The notes: generated from the sequence alone by a model not told the origin. 40,952 nt of DNA from Alphaproteobacteria bacterium (GCA_018399685.1 JAGYOK010000017.1:1-40952); one strand, 5' to 3'. Numbered from the stretch's first letter, positions 1-8,151 are shown. Numbers and translations: made by a program.

Positions 1-34
1 GGAACTTGTTTTGTCTTATTTCTAATCGAAACTA

Positions 35-262
35 CTATATATCTTCTATTTTTTCATATTTTGACATTTTTTTGCCTTTTGACATTTTTTCATGTTTTGA
101 CATTTTTTTGTCTTTGCAACATTTCTTGTCTTTGTCGAAAGTCGTGTACTGGGCTACTCCGTCAATATTATTATCTACAGCCACACCACCCGCCTGAGCT
201 ATTCCGGTGAATGCCAGTGCAGAAGTTGCAAGTACTGCTGCGTGTAAAATACTCTTTTTCAT
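35..262 (-). CDS. Small exported Lys-rich protein with MSK repeats
   Basis: I do not recognise this 75-residue protein. It has a clean Sec signal peptide: an MKK start, a hydrophobic core, and an AQA cleavage site near residue 24. The mature part is about 50 residues. It begins Gly- and Asp-rich and then becomes very Lys-rich, with a Cys pair at 48-49 and the triplet MSK at residues 54, 60 and 66 (period six). The start at 262 is chosen because GGAGG sits six to seven bases upstream; an in-frame ATG at 286 would put residues before the signal peptide. The repeats show in the DNA as near-identical TTTTGACATTTTTT runs. It is probably periplasmic or secreted. Binding of an acidic polymer or a metal is a guess from composition only. 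Confidence 0.7.
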   Translation of the reverse strand: MKKSILHAAVLATSALAFTGIAQAGGVAVDNNIDGVAQYTTFDKDKKCCKDKKMSKHEKMSKGKKMSKYEKIEDI

Positions 263-439
263 TTTGAGCCTCCATATATTTGTCATGTTTTTTCATTTTG
301 TTTTCGAAGGGCTATATTAAAATAGTACCGTCTATGTACTGTAATTCGGCGGCTTATCAAAAATAGTTACATTATAGCTGATTGCTTAATAGCTATTTGG
401 TTGGGTTCGGGGATCTATAGGGGATCTATATAAGTAGCT

Positions 440-1060
440 TTATTGTTTAAAAACTGAATCAAGAACCGGGATATCTTCCATGATAATCTGGTGATCTGAC
501 ATGGAGACACTGCCATTGGGCTTAACAAATACCTGTATGCCAAATAAAGCATCTTTGAGCATCATGAACGCGTTTATCGTAAATGACCCATCAGGTCTTT
601 TTTCTCCACGCTCCAGAGGGCTTAATGCCTGATTGAGAGAACGTTTAATTTCCGCAGAAGGCTCTTCTTTCCAGCGAATATGATCCGCCGTTTCGCAAAT
701 AATAAAGCGGCCATGACGGCCTTTAACGTGGCCAAAATAAAAACGTACATATTCTAAAATATTTTCATCGTTAAGGTTTATAGGTGCTTCTGCGTTAATT
801 TTTTGAATAGTTTTATAGCTCCAGTCTATGACTGTGAAATCCATTGTATTGTTTTTTTGAAAAACAAAGCGCTCTAGCGGCGGATTAGTCGCATGATCTG
901 CAACATGTAAAAAACGAAAATTCGGATAAAAAGGAAGATTTATGGCCAGAATAGTCGTTTCAAGCGGATCAAATATTGACCCGTCGATCTGGTTGTTAAG
1001 AACATCGATAATAGATGCTATTTCTTCTATTTCCAGCTTGGTGTAGGCTTCATCAAACAT
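440..1060 (-). CDS. Conserved-looking hypothetical protein, 206 aa
   Basis: No family is recognised. The protein is soluble, with no signal peptide or membrane segment, and mixed alpha/beta in character. It has a GRHGRF stretch and an HIRWKEEP stretch in the middle, and a Met-rich segment (FMMLKDALFG) before the C-terminus. The ATG at 1060 has AGGAAG about eleven bases upstream. It points away from rho across the long gene-free region, so it is monocistronic here. Codon use looks like that of its neighbours and the frame is intact, which supports a real gene. Confidence 0.65.
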   Translation of the reverse strand: MFDEAYTKLEIEEIASIIDVLNNQIDGSIFDPLETTILAINLPFYPNFRFLHVADHATNPPLERFVFQKNNTMDFTVIDWSYKTIQKINAEAPINLNDENILEYVRFYFGHVKGRHGRFIICETADHIRWKEEPSAEIKRSLNQALSPLERGEKRPDGSFTINAFMMLKDALFGIQVFVKPNGSVSMSDHQIIMEDIPVLDSVFKQ

Positions 1061-1673
1061 ATTTAGTTATTCTTCCTGATCTATAATTTTTTATGGGAAT
1101 GATTCGTTTTTGCAGTGCGCGATCGACACAGTGTGACCGTTTTATGTCTAAAAATCAAGATATGACAAAGGGAAAACCCTGTGCGCGAATCCGGAAATGA
1201 TTCATGTATAGATCGTTGGATTAAGTTACCCATATTTCATCCATATGATTTGGGTATGAGTCACTCCCGTTGAAAAACTTTTTTAAATGAAAAAATGAAA
1301 AATGACTCGACAATATGCGACTCGCTGATGATGTTTTGATCTGAGGTTTTTGGAGGGTGTTAGCGAATCTGTGCGCAAATTTGCATCCCCGTAATTCACA
1401 GGCTCTATCCACTAAAAACACCTTTAAAATTAATAATATTTTTTTTAATTTCTTCCTTGATTAACGGTTTGAATTGAGAACTAATAACCAGGCTTCATGG
1501 AATATTTTGGTTATGTGATATTGGCTTTGCAAAGGATTAAAGGGATGTAATTGTTTGTGCTGGTATGGATAATTTTTTAGAAATGGTAAAAGGTGGGAAG
1601 GCCAAATCTTAAGCACTTTTTTCGAACTTGAAAAATAGCGCTTAACGCTCGGTGAAAATTGAGTAAATCAAAA

Positions 1674-1682
1674 TGTGGATAA
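1674..1682 (-). promoter_or_regulatory. Perfect DnaA box
   Basis: TGTGGATAA is the exact reverse complement of the consensus TTATCCACA. It ends four bases before the -35 element of the rho promoter, so bound DnaA could also affect rho transcription. Confidence 0.55.
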
Positions 1683-1686
1683 AAGC

Positions 1687-1715
1687 TTGACTCTTCTGGC
1701 AAGGCTCGCTATAAA
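1687..1715 (+). promoter_or_regulatory. Sigma-70 promoter for rho
   Basis: A -35 TTGACT (1687-1692) and a -10 TATAAA (1710-1715) are separated by 17 bases, which is close to ideal. The predicted start near 1722 leaves a leader of about 170 nt before rho. Long leaders are common for rho, which is autoregulated in studied bacteria. A GANTC site (1689-1693) overlaps the -35 hexamer. Confidence 0.65.
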
Positions 1716-1894
1716 AACCGTGTCTTTAAGAAAATTCCACAAACATTTTGGGTAATTTTCGCCGTATTGGTGCGGCAAGGATGAAAGCTTACAATAAATT
1801 TTTACTTTTTAATAATCGGGCTTTTTATCCGGATAACGGAAGGGTTTACACATCTTTTTCCAGTATAAGGTACTGACTAAGTAACGAGTTTTTC

Positions 1895-3148
1895 ATGAAT
1901 TTACAGGAATTAAAAACACGCTCTCCAGCCGAGTTGTTGGCTTTTGCCGAAGAACTCGCGATAGAGAATTGTAACACAATGCGCAAACAAGATATGATGT
2001 TTGCGATCCTTAAACAGCTTGCATCTCAGGATGTTCCAATATCCGGTACAGGGGTTTTGGAAGTCTTGCAGGACGGGTTTGGTTTTCTCCGCTCTCCCGA
2101 AGAGAATTATCTTCCGGGGCCTGACGATATTTACGTCTCGCCCTCACAGGTGCGCCGCTTTGGTTTGCGTACGGGTGATATCGTGGAAGGTGAGATTCGC
2201 GCTCCCAAGGATTCAGAGCGATATTTTGCTCTGCTCAGGGTTGGCTCGATTAGTAACGAACCTCCCGAAAAGCTGCGCCACCGTATTAATTTTGACAACC
2301 TTACTCCTCTTTATCCCGATCGCAAAATCTCATTGGAACTCGAAAATCCAACCGAGAATGATAATGTACAGCGGATTATTGAGCTGACATCTCCGATTGG
2401 ATTTGGCCAGCGTGCCCTGATCGTGGCGCCGCCGCGTACAGGTAAGACGGTTATGCTTCAAAATATTGCAACATCGATTGCGGCTAACCACCCTGATGCC
2501 TATCTGATTGTACTTTTGATTGACGAACGTCCAGAAGAAGTGACGGATATGGCGCGCTCTGTGCGCGGGGAAGTGGTTTCCTCTACATTTGATGAGCCTG
2601 CCTCACGTCACGTGCAAGTAGCTGAAATGGTAATGGAAAAGGCTAAACGCCTTGTTGAGCATAAACGCGATGTTGTGATCCTGTTGGACTCTATTACACG
2701 TCTGGCTCGCGCATATAACACCGTGGTGCCCTCTTCGGGTAAAGTCCTGACGGGTGGTGTGGATGCGAATGCTTTACAGCGTCCCAAGCGCTTCTTTGGG
2801 GCTGCACGGAATATTGAACAGGGTGGCTCTTTGACAATTATTGCCACGGCTTTGATTGATACGGGTTCTCGTATGGATGAGGTTATCTTTGAGGAATTCA
2901 AAGGTACTGGTAACTCCGAGATTGTTTTGGATCGTAAAATTGCCGATAAGCGCGTATTTCCTGCGATTGATATTCAAAAATCCGGTACACGGAAAGAAGA
3001 GCTTTTGGTTGGTCAGGATTTACAGAAAATGTGGGTATTGCGCCGTATCCTTAATCCTATGGGCACAGTGGACGCAATCGAATTTTTGCTAGGCAAGCTT
3101 AAGGGCACAAAGAATAACGATGAGTTCTTTAGATCCATGAACCAGTAG
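1895..3148 (+). CDS. rho: Transcription termination factor Rho
   Basis: Rho is the hexameric RNA-dependent ATPase/helicase that releases nascent transcripts. The 417-residue length is normal. The N-terminal Rho-type domain leads into the cold-shock-like RNA-binding domain (GFGFLRS near 61-67). The ATPase core has Walker A APPRTGKT (178-185), Walker B LIVLLID (204-210) with ERPEEV after it, and the conserved SSGKVLTGG and ARNIEQGG segments that line the RNA channel. It starts at ATG 1895 after a long leader. In many alphaproteobacteria mnmE follows directly; here more than 5 kb of other genes intervene. Confidence 0.98.
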   Translation: MNLQELKTRSPAELLAFAEELAIENCNTMRKQDMMFAILKQLASQDVPISGTGVLEVLQDGFGFLRSPEENYLPGPDDIYVSPSQVRRFGLRTGDIVEGEIRAPKDSERYFALLRVGSISNEPPEKLRHRINFDNLTPLYPDRKISLELENPTENDNVQRIIELTSPIGFGQRALIVAPPRTGKTVMLQNIATSIAANHPDAYLIVLLIDERPEEVTDMARSVRGEVVSSTFDEPASRHVQVAEMVMEKAKRLVEHKRDVVILLDSITRLARAYNTVVPSSGKVLTGGVDANALQRPKRFFGAARNIEQGGSLTIIATALIDTGSRMDEVIFEEFKGTGNSEIVLDRKIADKRVFPAIDIQKSGTRKEELLVGQDLQKMWVLRRILNPMGTVDAIEFLLGKLKGTKNNDEFFRSMNQ

Positions 3149-3186
3149 AGCTATTATAGGTTTTGACCTTAAAGAAAAGTCTACTT

Positions 3187-3672
3187 ATGCTGGATAAAAA
3201 TTATTTTATAAAATCTATGTTTGATCGCATTTCCCGGCGAGATGCCGGTGAAGTTAAAATCGCGTCTGAAGAGCAGGTAGAAGAATTCCGCTGTCAGGTC
3301 ATGGGCGAAATGGGCTGGACAAAAGCAAAAATGGAGCTTGTCGAAGAAATTTTGTTTCATTCGGGGCTTGGATTTGCTCAGGCTTCAAAACTTGCAGTCA
3401 TGCACTATGACGAGATTGATCTGGAGGTAGAGTTTTCCAGAAATGCCGAATTTCAAGGCCAGCCGCAAAATTCTTATTTACTTTCCAATGTTGAACAATA
3501 TCTTACAGCTGAGCTGGAAACAAAAATCCATCTTGAGAAACTGTGCATAAATGCAAAGCAGATTGCCGCGGTTGGTGATGCCGCGCCGGTTGGCTATAGC
3601 CGCTACTGCGCGGATAAATACGGCTCGCCCCGGTTCTTACAGCAAACTCATGACGCACTCACTGGCACCTAA
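3187..3672 (+). CDS. Hypothetical protein, about 161 aa
   Basis: No family is recognised. The sequence is soluble and largely helical, with an acidic central segment (YDEIDLEVEF) and no motif I can name. ATG 3187 is chosen. A TTG at 3163 with AGG just upstream would add eight residues and cannot be excluded. It lies 38 bases after rho on the same strand and may be read through from the rho transcript. It is the first member of an accessory block between rho and mnmE. Confidence 0.65.
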   Translation: MLDKNYFIKSMFDRISRRDAGEVKIASEEQVEEFRCQVMGEMGWTKAKMELVEEILFHSGLGFAQASKLAVMHYDEIDLEVEFSRNAEFQGQPQNSYLLSNVEQYLTAELETKIHLEKLCINAKQIAAVGDAAPVGYSRYCADKYGSPRFLQQTHDALTGT

Positions 3673-3738
3673 TTTTGCAATCGGGATAAAAGCTGTGGTA
3701 CAGTTCCGGGTGGTATCGAATTAAAAGAGAGATTCAAG

Positions 3739-4068
3739 ATGACGACAATATCGGCAAGGCAGGAAATGGTTAATGGTTGGGACTGTCCGGTGGGCACGTA
3801 TGAGCTGATTGAAACAATCATTGATGAGGCTGAAAGGGTTGCTCAGGATAAAAGTACGCTGGAAATGCTTGGAGATATTCAAGAAGCATATAAAACCGGT
3901 GCGAAATATGACGCTCTTAGTCAGCAATGGATTGAGCAGGCTTTGGCAGATAATCCCGAAATTGCAAAAGAGCTTGAGGCGCTGGGCGTTACTGCGAGCG
4001 ATATACATGAAGTTATGGGCATTCCCGTTGATGCTGTGCTGGAAGTTGCCGAGTATACGCCTTATTAA
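3739..4068 (+). CDS. Small acidic hypothetical protein, 109 aa
   Basis: This is an unrecognised helical, acidic protein without signal peptide or membrane segments. The C-terminal half has the look of a compact helical domain (LGVTASDIHEVMGIP) that could resemble a helix-turn-helix-type fold, but no DNA-binding residues are evident. An AGAGAG sequence about ten bases before ATG 3739 can serve as ribosome binding site. It is followed after 44 bases by the HD phosphodiesterase-like gene on the same strand, so the two may be co-transcribed. Confidence 0.65.
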   Translation: MTTISARQEMVNGWDCPVGTYELIETIIDEAERVAQDKSTLEMLGDIQEAYKTGAKYDALSQQWIEQALADNPEIAKELEALGVTASDIHEVMGIPVDAVLEVAEYTPY

Positions 4069-4084
4069 AATTAGGGCCCGATCT

Positions 4085-4116
4085 TAAATTGAGTTATGAA
4101 GTAAATTGAGTTATGA
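4085..4116 (+). repeat. Tandem duplication of the translation start region
   Basis: The 15-mer TAAATTGAGTTATGA occurs at 4085-4099 and again at 4102-4116 (period 17). The second copy carries the ATG of the HD-domain gene. The first carries ATG AAG TAA, a two-codon open frame ending nine bases before the true start. Confidence 0.7.
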
Positions 4117-5369
4117 CAGAGCGGGTTTATTCAATCGCACATGAAGCAGTGGCAGAAATCAATCGAGTGATTGGGCAAAATCCCGAAGCAATTAATTTGC
4201 TCGGGGGGGATGATGTGCTTAAAGAGACAATAGATAGTATATTTGCACTTGATAATGCATTTGAAAACCGCGGTGAATTTCTTTTCCGCGCAGGTGAAAA
4301 TGCTTTTGAAACCGCAGAAGAATTTACACGCCTTCACATTAAAGATTATCGGGAAAATGGCCGCCCAAGTTTCGTAACCATGGCTATGGAGTTTGCCGAA
4401 GAAATCGGCCTTGATAGCGAAAGCGATGAATATAAAGCCATGATTTTAGTTGCTTTGCGTGCGGAGGTGGCAAATGAGGCTTCGCCCCAATATCACAGCA
4501 AAAATCATTATGCCGATGTTATGGCTTTAACAGGCAAGCTTGTGCAGAAAAATAACGAATTGGCGGATATGGGCGCTCCTAACGCTGTCAGTCTGTCAAT
4601 GCAACAGCAGGCCATCCCGTTTATTGCAGCAATCGGGCATGATATCGATCACATGGGAAAAGCAAACCCTCTGGACGACCCGCTTTATAATGAAATGATT
4701 TCCTTTGAAAAGATGAAACCTTTTTTAGGAGAAGCGGATATAGATGAAAAGTGCATTCGCCAAATTGAACTGATTTTAATGATAACCAGTCCGAACGGTC
4801 CTCATGCCATAATTAAAGAAGTCGCCAGAGCAAATCGCGATGGCGATATGGTTGATTGGAACTTTGTTGATCCGGATAACAAATTCCCGCAGTTGCGTAT
4901 TTTTGAACAGGATTCGCAGCTTACACAGATGGCGGCGATTTTGTCAGACTCTGACCTTTATGCCTCTAGTGGCGCTGGTATAGAATCCAGCAATATTACG
5001 AGCGATCTATTAACGAAAGAAGTACGGGCATCTGGAGTTAATATGGATTTTCGCAGTGAAAAGGCAAGAATGGGTTTTTTTGATCTTATTGTTGGGAAAC
5101 AAGGTTTTGCCTCAATAGCAGGCCGTTATGTTGCCAATGATATGTATATGGCCATGCGCGCTCAGACTGCCGAAAATATAGCGGCAAAAAAGCTGAATAA
5201 CTCCAAAAGAACAGACCTTGACAATAATTTTTCCATAGCCGGGGAAAGAGATCCTAGTAAGAGAGCAGGTAATGTTTATGTGGATGCTTCGGGCCTGAGC
5301 GTAAGTTCCGGGACAGAAACAACTTTTGAAATCGAGGAGCCGGAGAAAAAGCCCAGCCTTGACCTTTGA
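4113..5369 (+). CDS. HD-domain protein resembling class I cyclic-nucleotide phosphodiesterases
   Basis: The 418-residue protein carries the metal-binding pattern of class I (PDEase_I) phosphodiesterases: YH-SKN-HYADV (His128, His132), HDIDHMG (His176, Asp177) and a later SDSDLY (Asp281), matching the family's YHNxxHAxDV, HDxDHxG and ADLS elements in order. From this I infer a two-metal phosphohydrolase acting on a cyclic nucleotide or related phosphodiester. The glutamine that grips the purine in known PDEs is not obvious. The first 120 residues are helical and unassigned. The last 60 or so are polar and probably disordered, ending in a Pro/Glu-rich tail. No signal peptide is seen, so it is cytoplasmic. 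The ribosome binding site is weak and the start region is duplicated upstream. HD hydrolase is secure; the substrate is unknown. Confidence 0.75.
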   Translation: MTERVYSIAHEAVAEINRVIGQNPEAINLLGGDDVLKETIDSIFALDNAFENRGEFLFRAGENAFETAEEFTRLHIKDYRENGRPSFVTMAMEFAEEIGLDSESDEYKAMILVALRAEVANEASPQYHSKNHYADVMALTGKLVQKNNELADMGAPNAVSLSMQQQAIPFIAAIGHDIDHMGKANPLDDPLYNEMISFEKMKPFLGEADIDEKCIRQIELILMITSPNGPHAIIKEVARANRDGDMVDWNFVDPDNKFPQLRIFEQDSQLTQMAAILSDSDLYASSGAGIESSNITSDLLTKEVRASGVNMDFRSEKARMGFFDLIVGKQGFASIAGRYVANDMYMAMRAQTAENIAAKKLNNSKRTDLDNNFSIAGERDPSKRAGNVYVDASGLSVSSGTETTFEIEEPEKKPSLDL

Positions 5370-5607
5370 GTAAAATATTATTTTATCTCATTTGAAATTT
5401 GCCTCCTACGTTAATTTGCTATAATCCTTGGTATAGGCGGTATTTTGTATTTTGCTTCTTTGCTTCAGTGCACAATTTGTTTGCATGAGGCTAAAATTTG
5501 ATCAAAATTCTTTCCGTATTTTATGAAAAATAATCCAAAAAACACAATAAAATCAAAACGATAGTATTTGCCATAATCTATTTTTTGTGTCTAAAATAGA
5601 GATGTAA

Positions 5608-5625
5608 GGTGCGCTAAAAAGCACC
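5608..5625 (+). other. Small hairpin upstream of the 5658 gene
   Basis: GGTGC and GCACC are separated by an eight-base A-rich loop, 33 bases before the next start codon and without a T-run after it. It could be a leader hairpin. The rest of the 5370-5657 spacer is A+T-rich with nothing else I can name. Confidence 0.25.
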
Positions 5626-5657
5626 ACAACTCTGCACAACGGTTTATTGGTGGAAAA

Positions 5658-6269
5658 ATGGGCTTAAATACTGTTTATAGTGATAGAATTATTACGTCTG
5701 CGGCGCTGCGCACAAAGCTGCGCGGCTATGGGCGTTTGTTGTTGCTTGCTTCGATAGCACTGGCTTTTTCGGTTGGGACAGCGCGTTCGTATGTTGATAG
5801 CGCGTCAGATGGTGTGAATGGCACCGTTCCACGTGAAACCGCAGAATCTTTTGATGAAATTATTAACATGACGAAGAGTATAGAAGCTGCGCATAAAGCA
5901 AAGGCTCAAGAGCGCTCTTCCTCTAAATTCTCTTCTTATTCTAATTATAAAACTTCCTCTACTGTGGGTTCTTCGTGTACCTCCTTGATTGACACGCAAC
6001 ATACCCCCCTCTTAAAGGCGCCCGCAGTTAGAACCCAACGCCCGGTTGGGAAAGTAGCAGCGTTAGGCCTGTTGCTTGGGGCGCGTTTCGCTCTCGCACC
6101 CCCAGAGCAGCATAGCCGCGTAATTGATGACGAACCGGATATTCTTTCCGAATGTCAGGTTGCCAGGGATGGTGATGACGGCGCTCCGTTACGATCTGCC
6201 CGTGCGATAGCAGCCTATCGCCAGTGTCAAAAAGAACTGGCCCTTGGTCAAATAGCATCATCACGCTAG
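5658..6269 (+). CDS. Hypothetical signal-anchored protein carrying an internal parS-like site
   Basis: This is an unrecognised protein of 203 residues. A positively charged start is followed by one hydrophobic segment at about 26-42 (LLLLASIALAFSVG), a signal anchor or an uncleaved signal peptide. The rest is Ser-rich and low in complexity, with three isolated Cys (SSC, SEC, RQC) that could form a periplasmic disulfide. GGTGG five bases before ATG 5658 supports the start. Residues 56-61 (TVPRET) are encoded by a parS-like palindrome, so the gene may have tolerated or been built around that site. A strong terminator follows. Confidence 0.6.
   Translation: MGLNTVYSDRIITSAALRTKLRGYGRLLLLASIALAFSVGTARSYVDSASDGVNGTVPRETAESFDEIINMTKSIEAAHKAKAQERSSSKFSSYSNYKTSSTVGSSCTSLIDTQHTPLLKAPAVRTQRPVGKVAALGLLLGARFALAPPEQHSRVIDDEPDILSECQVARDGDDGAPLRSARAIAAYRQCQKELALGQIASSR
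5825..5840 (+). promoter_or_regulatory. parS-like ParB-binding site 1
   Basis: CGTTCCACGTGAAACC has the core GTTCCACGTGAAAC, matching the widely conserved bacterial parS pattern TGTTNCACGTGNAACA except at the outermost bases. It lies in the coding frame of the 5658 gene. Confidence 0.6.
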
Positions 6270-6318
6270 CCTAATGTTTTTTGAAAGTTAACGCTTTCAT
6301 GTATTGTCCCTTGTTGCT

Positions 6319-6364
6319 GGTCGTTTCTGTAGCTTTATAGCTCGGAAACGGCCTTTTTTCTTTT
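6319..6364 (+). terminator. Rho-independent terminator
   Basis: GGTCGTTTC pairs with GGAAACGGCC, with an inner AGCT/AGCT stem in the loop, followed by TTTTTTCTTTT. It lies 50 bases after the stop of the 5658 gene and ends the rho-side transcription unit. The minus-strand gene beyond it also ends towards this point. Confidence 0.85.
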
Positions 6365-6429
6365 GAGACAGATGAGACAGATTATTAAAAGTCGGGCGCA
6401 GTGTTTTGATTTGTAATGGATTTTTTGTA

Positions 6430-8151
6430 TTAAAATATATTTATCAAGGCTTCATACCATGCTGGTGAAGAGATGTTTGACATATGACGGCTTGCTTCTG
6501 TCATTGCTATAAAGGCGATGGAGGCAGCGGCAATATTCCAATAAATAATTTTGCCTAACTTAGGCGGGGCGGTCTTGATTTCATTTGGAAGCAGTGTGTT
6601 CATGACTTTTTTTAATACTGCCTGAGCGCCTCCTTGAATGCCGATTGTGCCAATATATGTCGATGCTCCCAAAACTGAAATATCCGCCAGAATGTGAAGC
6701 GCATCATTTGGAATTTGTGAAATTAATTGCTGGCGAAGAGGCGTCAGGAAATATGCTCCGAAAACTACGATATAGCTTGCCCCTGCAATAATGGCGCCGA
6801 TCGTGCGGGGCTTTTTTGTAATATTTTTAAGTGCGCGGTCTGCGTTATTCACGATCTCGTTAATGGCATTGTTGGACAGTCCAAGCGGGTTTGCGCTCTT
6901 GAGTTTGATTTTTGCTTTCTTTATAGACGGAGACATAACAGTAAATATTATGCCCTCTTTTACTGTGCGGTATTCGCCCGCTGCTTTAAGGTTTTCCTGT
7001 ACGCTCCCGCGTAATTGAGCAGCATCTTTCAGCTTTCTAATACCGTTTTCTACCAGATCATCAAGGAATGGCGAAACGTGTGTAAGAACAGCTTTTTGCC
7101 CGAACAGGAATGTGTAATAGTTCTTGCCATTAATCGCATATTCAATATGTCCGTAAGGCAGAGTGACATCATAAAGTATTGGAAAACATATGATTCCGTT
7201 TTTGAGCGCTTCATTAAACGGGTTTGAGTGATCGGTTGATTTTGCCTGAGCTTCTTTCCAGCTTGTGATGCTGGTGTTGTCGGTAATAATGCGGATAATC
7301 GCGTGCTCGGTAATGCTGGAATCGCGCTCTTCCATGGAAAAAGCAACCTTTTCCGGCAGCTTGTCTTTCGGATAGTAAAAGTTTGTTTTTGCTTCCACCT
7401 CTTGTATGAAAAGATGGGAATTCCAGGCTGTGCCATGACAAGTCGGGCAGGGAGTAATGCCTTTACTGGCGCAGGTCTTACAGGGAATATATCCGGTTTG
7501 ATTGCACATAACGCAGCCGGTAAATCCTCGTCCGTGACAAACCGGACATTGTACTTTCTTGTTGGCGTTTCCGGCCATCGGTACCATTTGAGCGCCGTGG
7601 CAATGCGTACATGGAGTGCGGCCAGTTCCTCTACAGCGTGTGCAAGTGACGCGCCCGTTTCCATTGCATGGCATGCAAGGGACATTCCCCTGTGCTTTAC
7701 AGGTTTTGCAGCCATCAAAGAAAACAAACTCCTTTTTTAAAGTTGGAAGCGAAGTAAAAACATTATTGATCTTAATGCCAAAGCCTTTGTCTTTGCGGTT
7801 TATAATCGTCTCGCGTACGCTGCGTTCAAGATCTGCCTGACCATTAAGCGCGCGATAGGCCTTTTCCATTTCTATGTTTGCGCCCTCCTCGTTATTCACT
7901 TTTTTTGCGGATTCAAGACGTCCGGGCTTTATGGCTTTTGTGCGTTTTTCAACCAGTGTCGATAGGGTATAAGCGCTAAATCGCAGGATTTTGCCTTCAA
8001 AGGACTCAAGGGTTACTTCGTCAGGATTATACTTATTGCCTTTCACCAGAGATTTTATAGTCTCAAAGGCGCGGTCTTTATATGTTGGGTCGATCTTTAG
8101 CTCTATAATTTGTGCATCGGGCGGTAAAGTGTTGTCCGTTGTATCTGTCAC
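6430..8151 (-). CDS. Membrane protein with two tetrads of CxxC motifs (DnaJ-type zinc fingers)
   Basis: The 573-residue protein has eight CxxC pairs. The first Cys of each is at residues 148, 159, 170 and 181, then 202, 213, 224 and 235, so each set of four repeats every 11 residues. Several continue as CxGxG, the DnaJ zinc-finger style. No J domain is present. Known DnaJ has four such pairs binding two zinc ions; eight suggest four zinc ions. The first 140 residues are a mixed alpha/beta domain without an assignment. After the fingers come about 200 soluble residues and then three hydrophobic segments at roughly 450-470, 487-508 and 535-555. GTG 8151 is preferred because GAGGA precedes it by about eight bases; TTG 8166 is an alternative. 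A role in protein or thiol quality control at the membrane is inference. Confidence 0.75.
   Translation of the reverse strand: MTDTTDNTLPPDAQIIELKIDPTYKDRAFETIKSLVKGNKYNPDEVTLESFEGKILRFSAYTLSTLVEKRTKAIKPGRLESAKKVNNEEGANIEMEKAYRALNGQADLERSVRETIINRKDKGFGIKINNVFTSLPTLKKEFVFFDGCKTCKAQGNVPCMPCNGNGRVTCTRCRGTGRTPCTHCHGAQMVPMAGNANKKVQCPVCHGRGFTGCVMCNQTGYIPCKTCASKGITPCPTCHGTAWNSHLFIQEVEAKTNFYYPKDKLPEKVAFSMEERDSSITEHAIIRIITDNTSITSWKEAQAKSTDHSNPFNEALKNGIICFPILYDVTLPYGHIEYAINGKNYYTFLFGQKAVLTHVSPFLDDLVENGIRKLKDAAQLRGSVQENLKAAGEYRTVKEGIIFTVMSPSIKKAKIKLKSANPLGLSNNAINEIVNNADRALKNITKKPRTIGAIIAGASYIVVFGAYFLTPLRQQLISQIPNDALHILADISVLGASTYIGTIGIQGGAQAVLKKVMNTLLPNEIKTAPPKLGKIIYWNIAAASIAFIAMTEASRHMSNISSPAWYEALINIF

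Larger units (their letters stand above)
1101..1894. other. Candidate replication origin / long regulatory region upstream of rho
   Basis: This gene-free stretch of about 830 bases contains a perfect DnaA box (TGTGGATAA, 1674-1682, minus orientation). It also has a one-mismatch box (TATGGATAA, 1564-1572), a two-mismatch box (CTATCCACT, 1405-1413), and a strongly A+T-rich tract at about 1411-1464 that could unwind. Eight GANTC sites (the CcrM methylation target in alphaproteobacteria) occur at 1101, 1187, 1199, 1258, 1304, 1319, 1365 and 1689, seven of them within 269 bases. The rho-mnmE-mnmG-rsmG neighbourhood is origin-proximal in many alphaproteobacteria, and parS-like sites lie 4-7 kb away. 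An open frame at 1221-1421 (minus) lacks supporting features and is not called. The origin assignment is inference. Confidence 0.4.

Noticed and set aside
57-120. TTTTGACATTTTTT repeats as a CRISPR-like or regulatory array
   Set aside because: They lie inside the coding region of the exported peptide and encode its KMSK repeats; spacing is too short for CRISPR.
1221-1421. 66-aa open frame in the region upstream of rho
   Set aside because: No ribosome binding site, unlike protein composition, and it overlaps the GANTC cluster and a near DnaA box.
7050-7727. 225-aa open frame on the minus strand within the CxxC protein gene
   Set aside because: Out-of-frame shadow of the CxxC gene, which has the better start, periodic Cys motifs and membrane segments.
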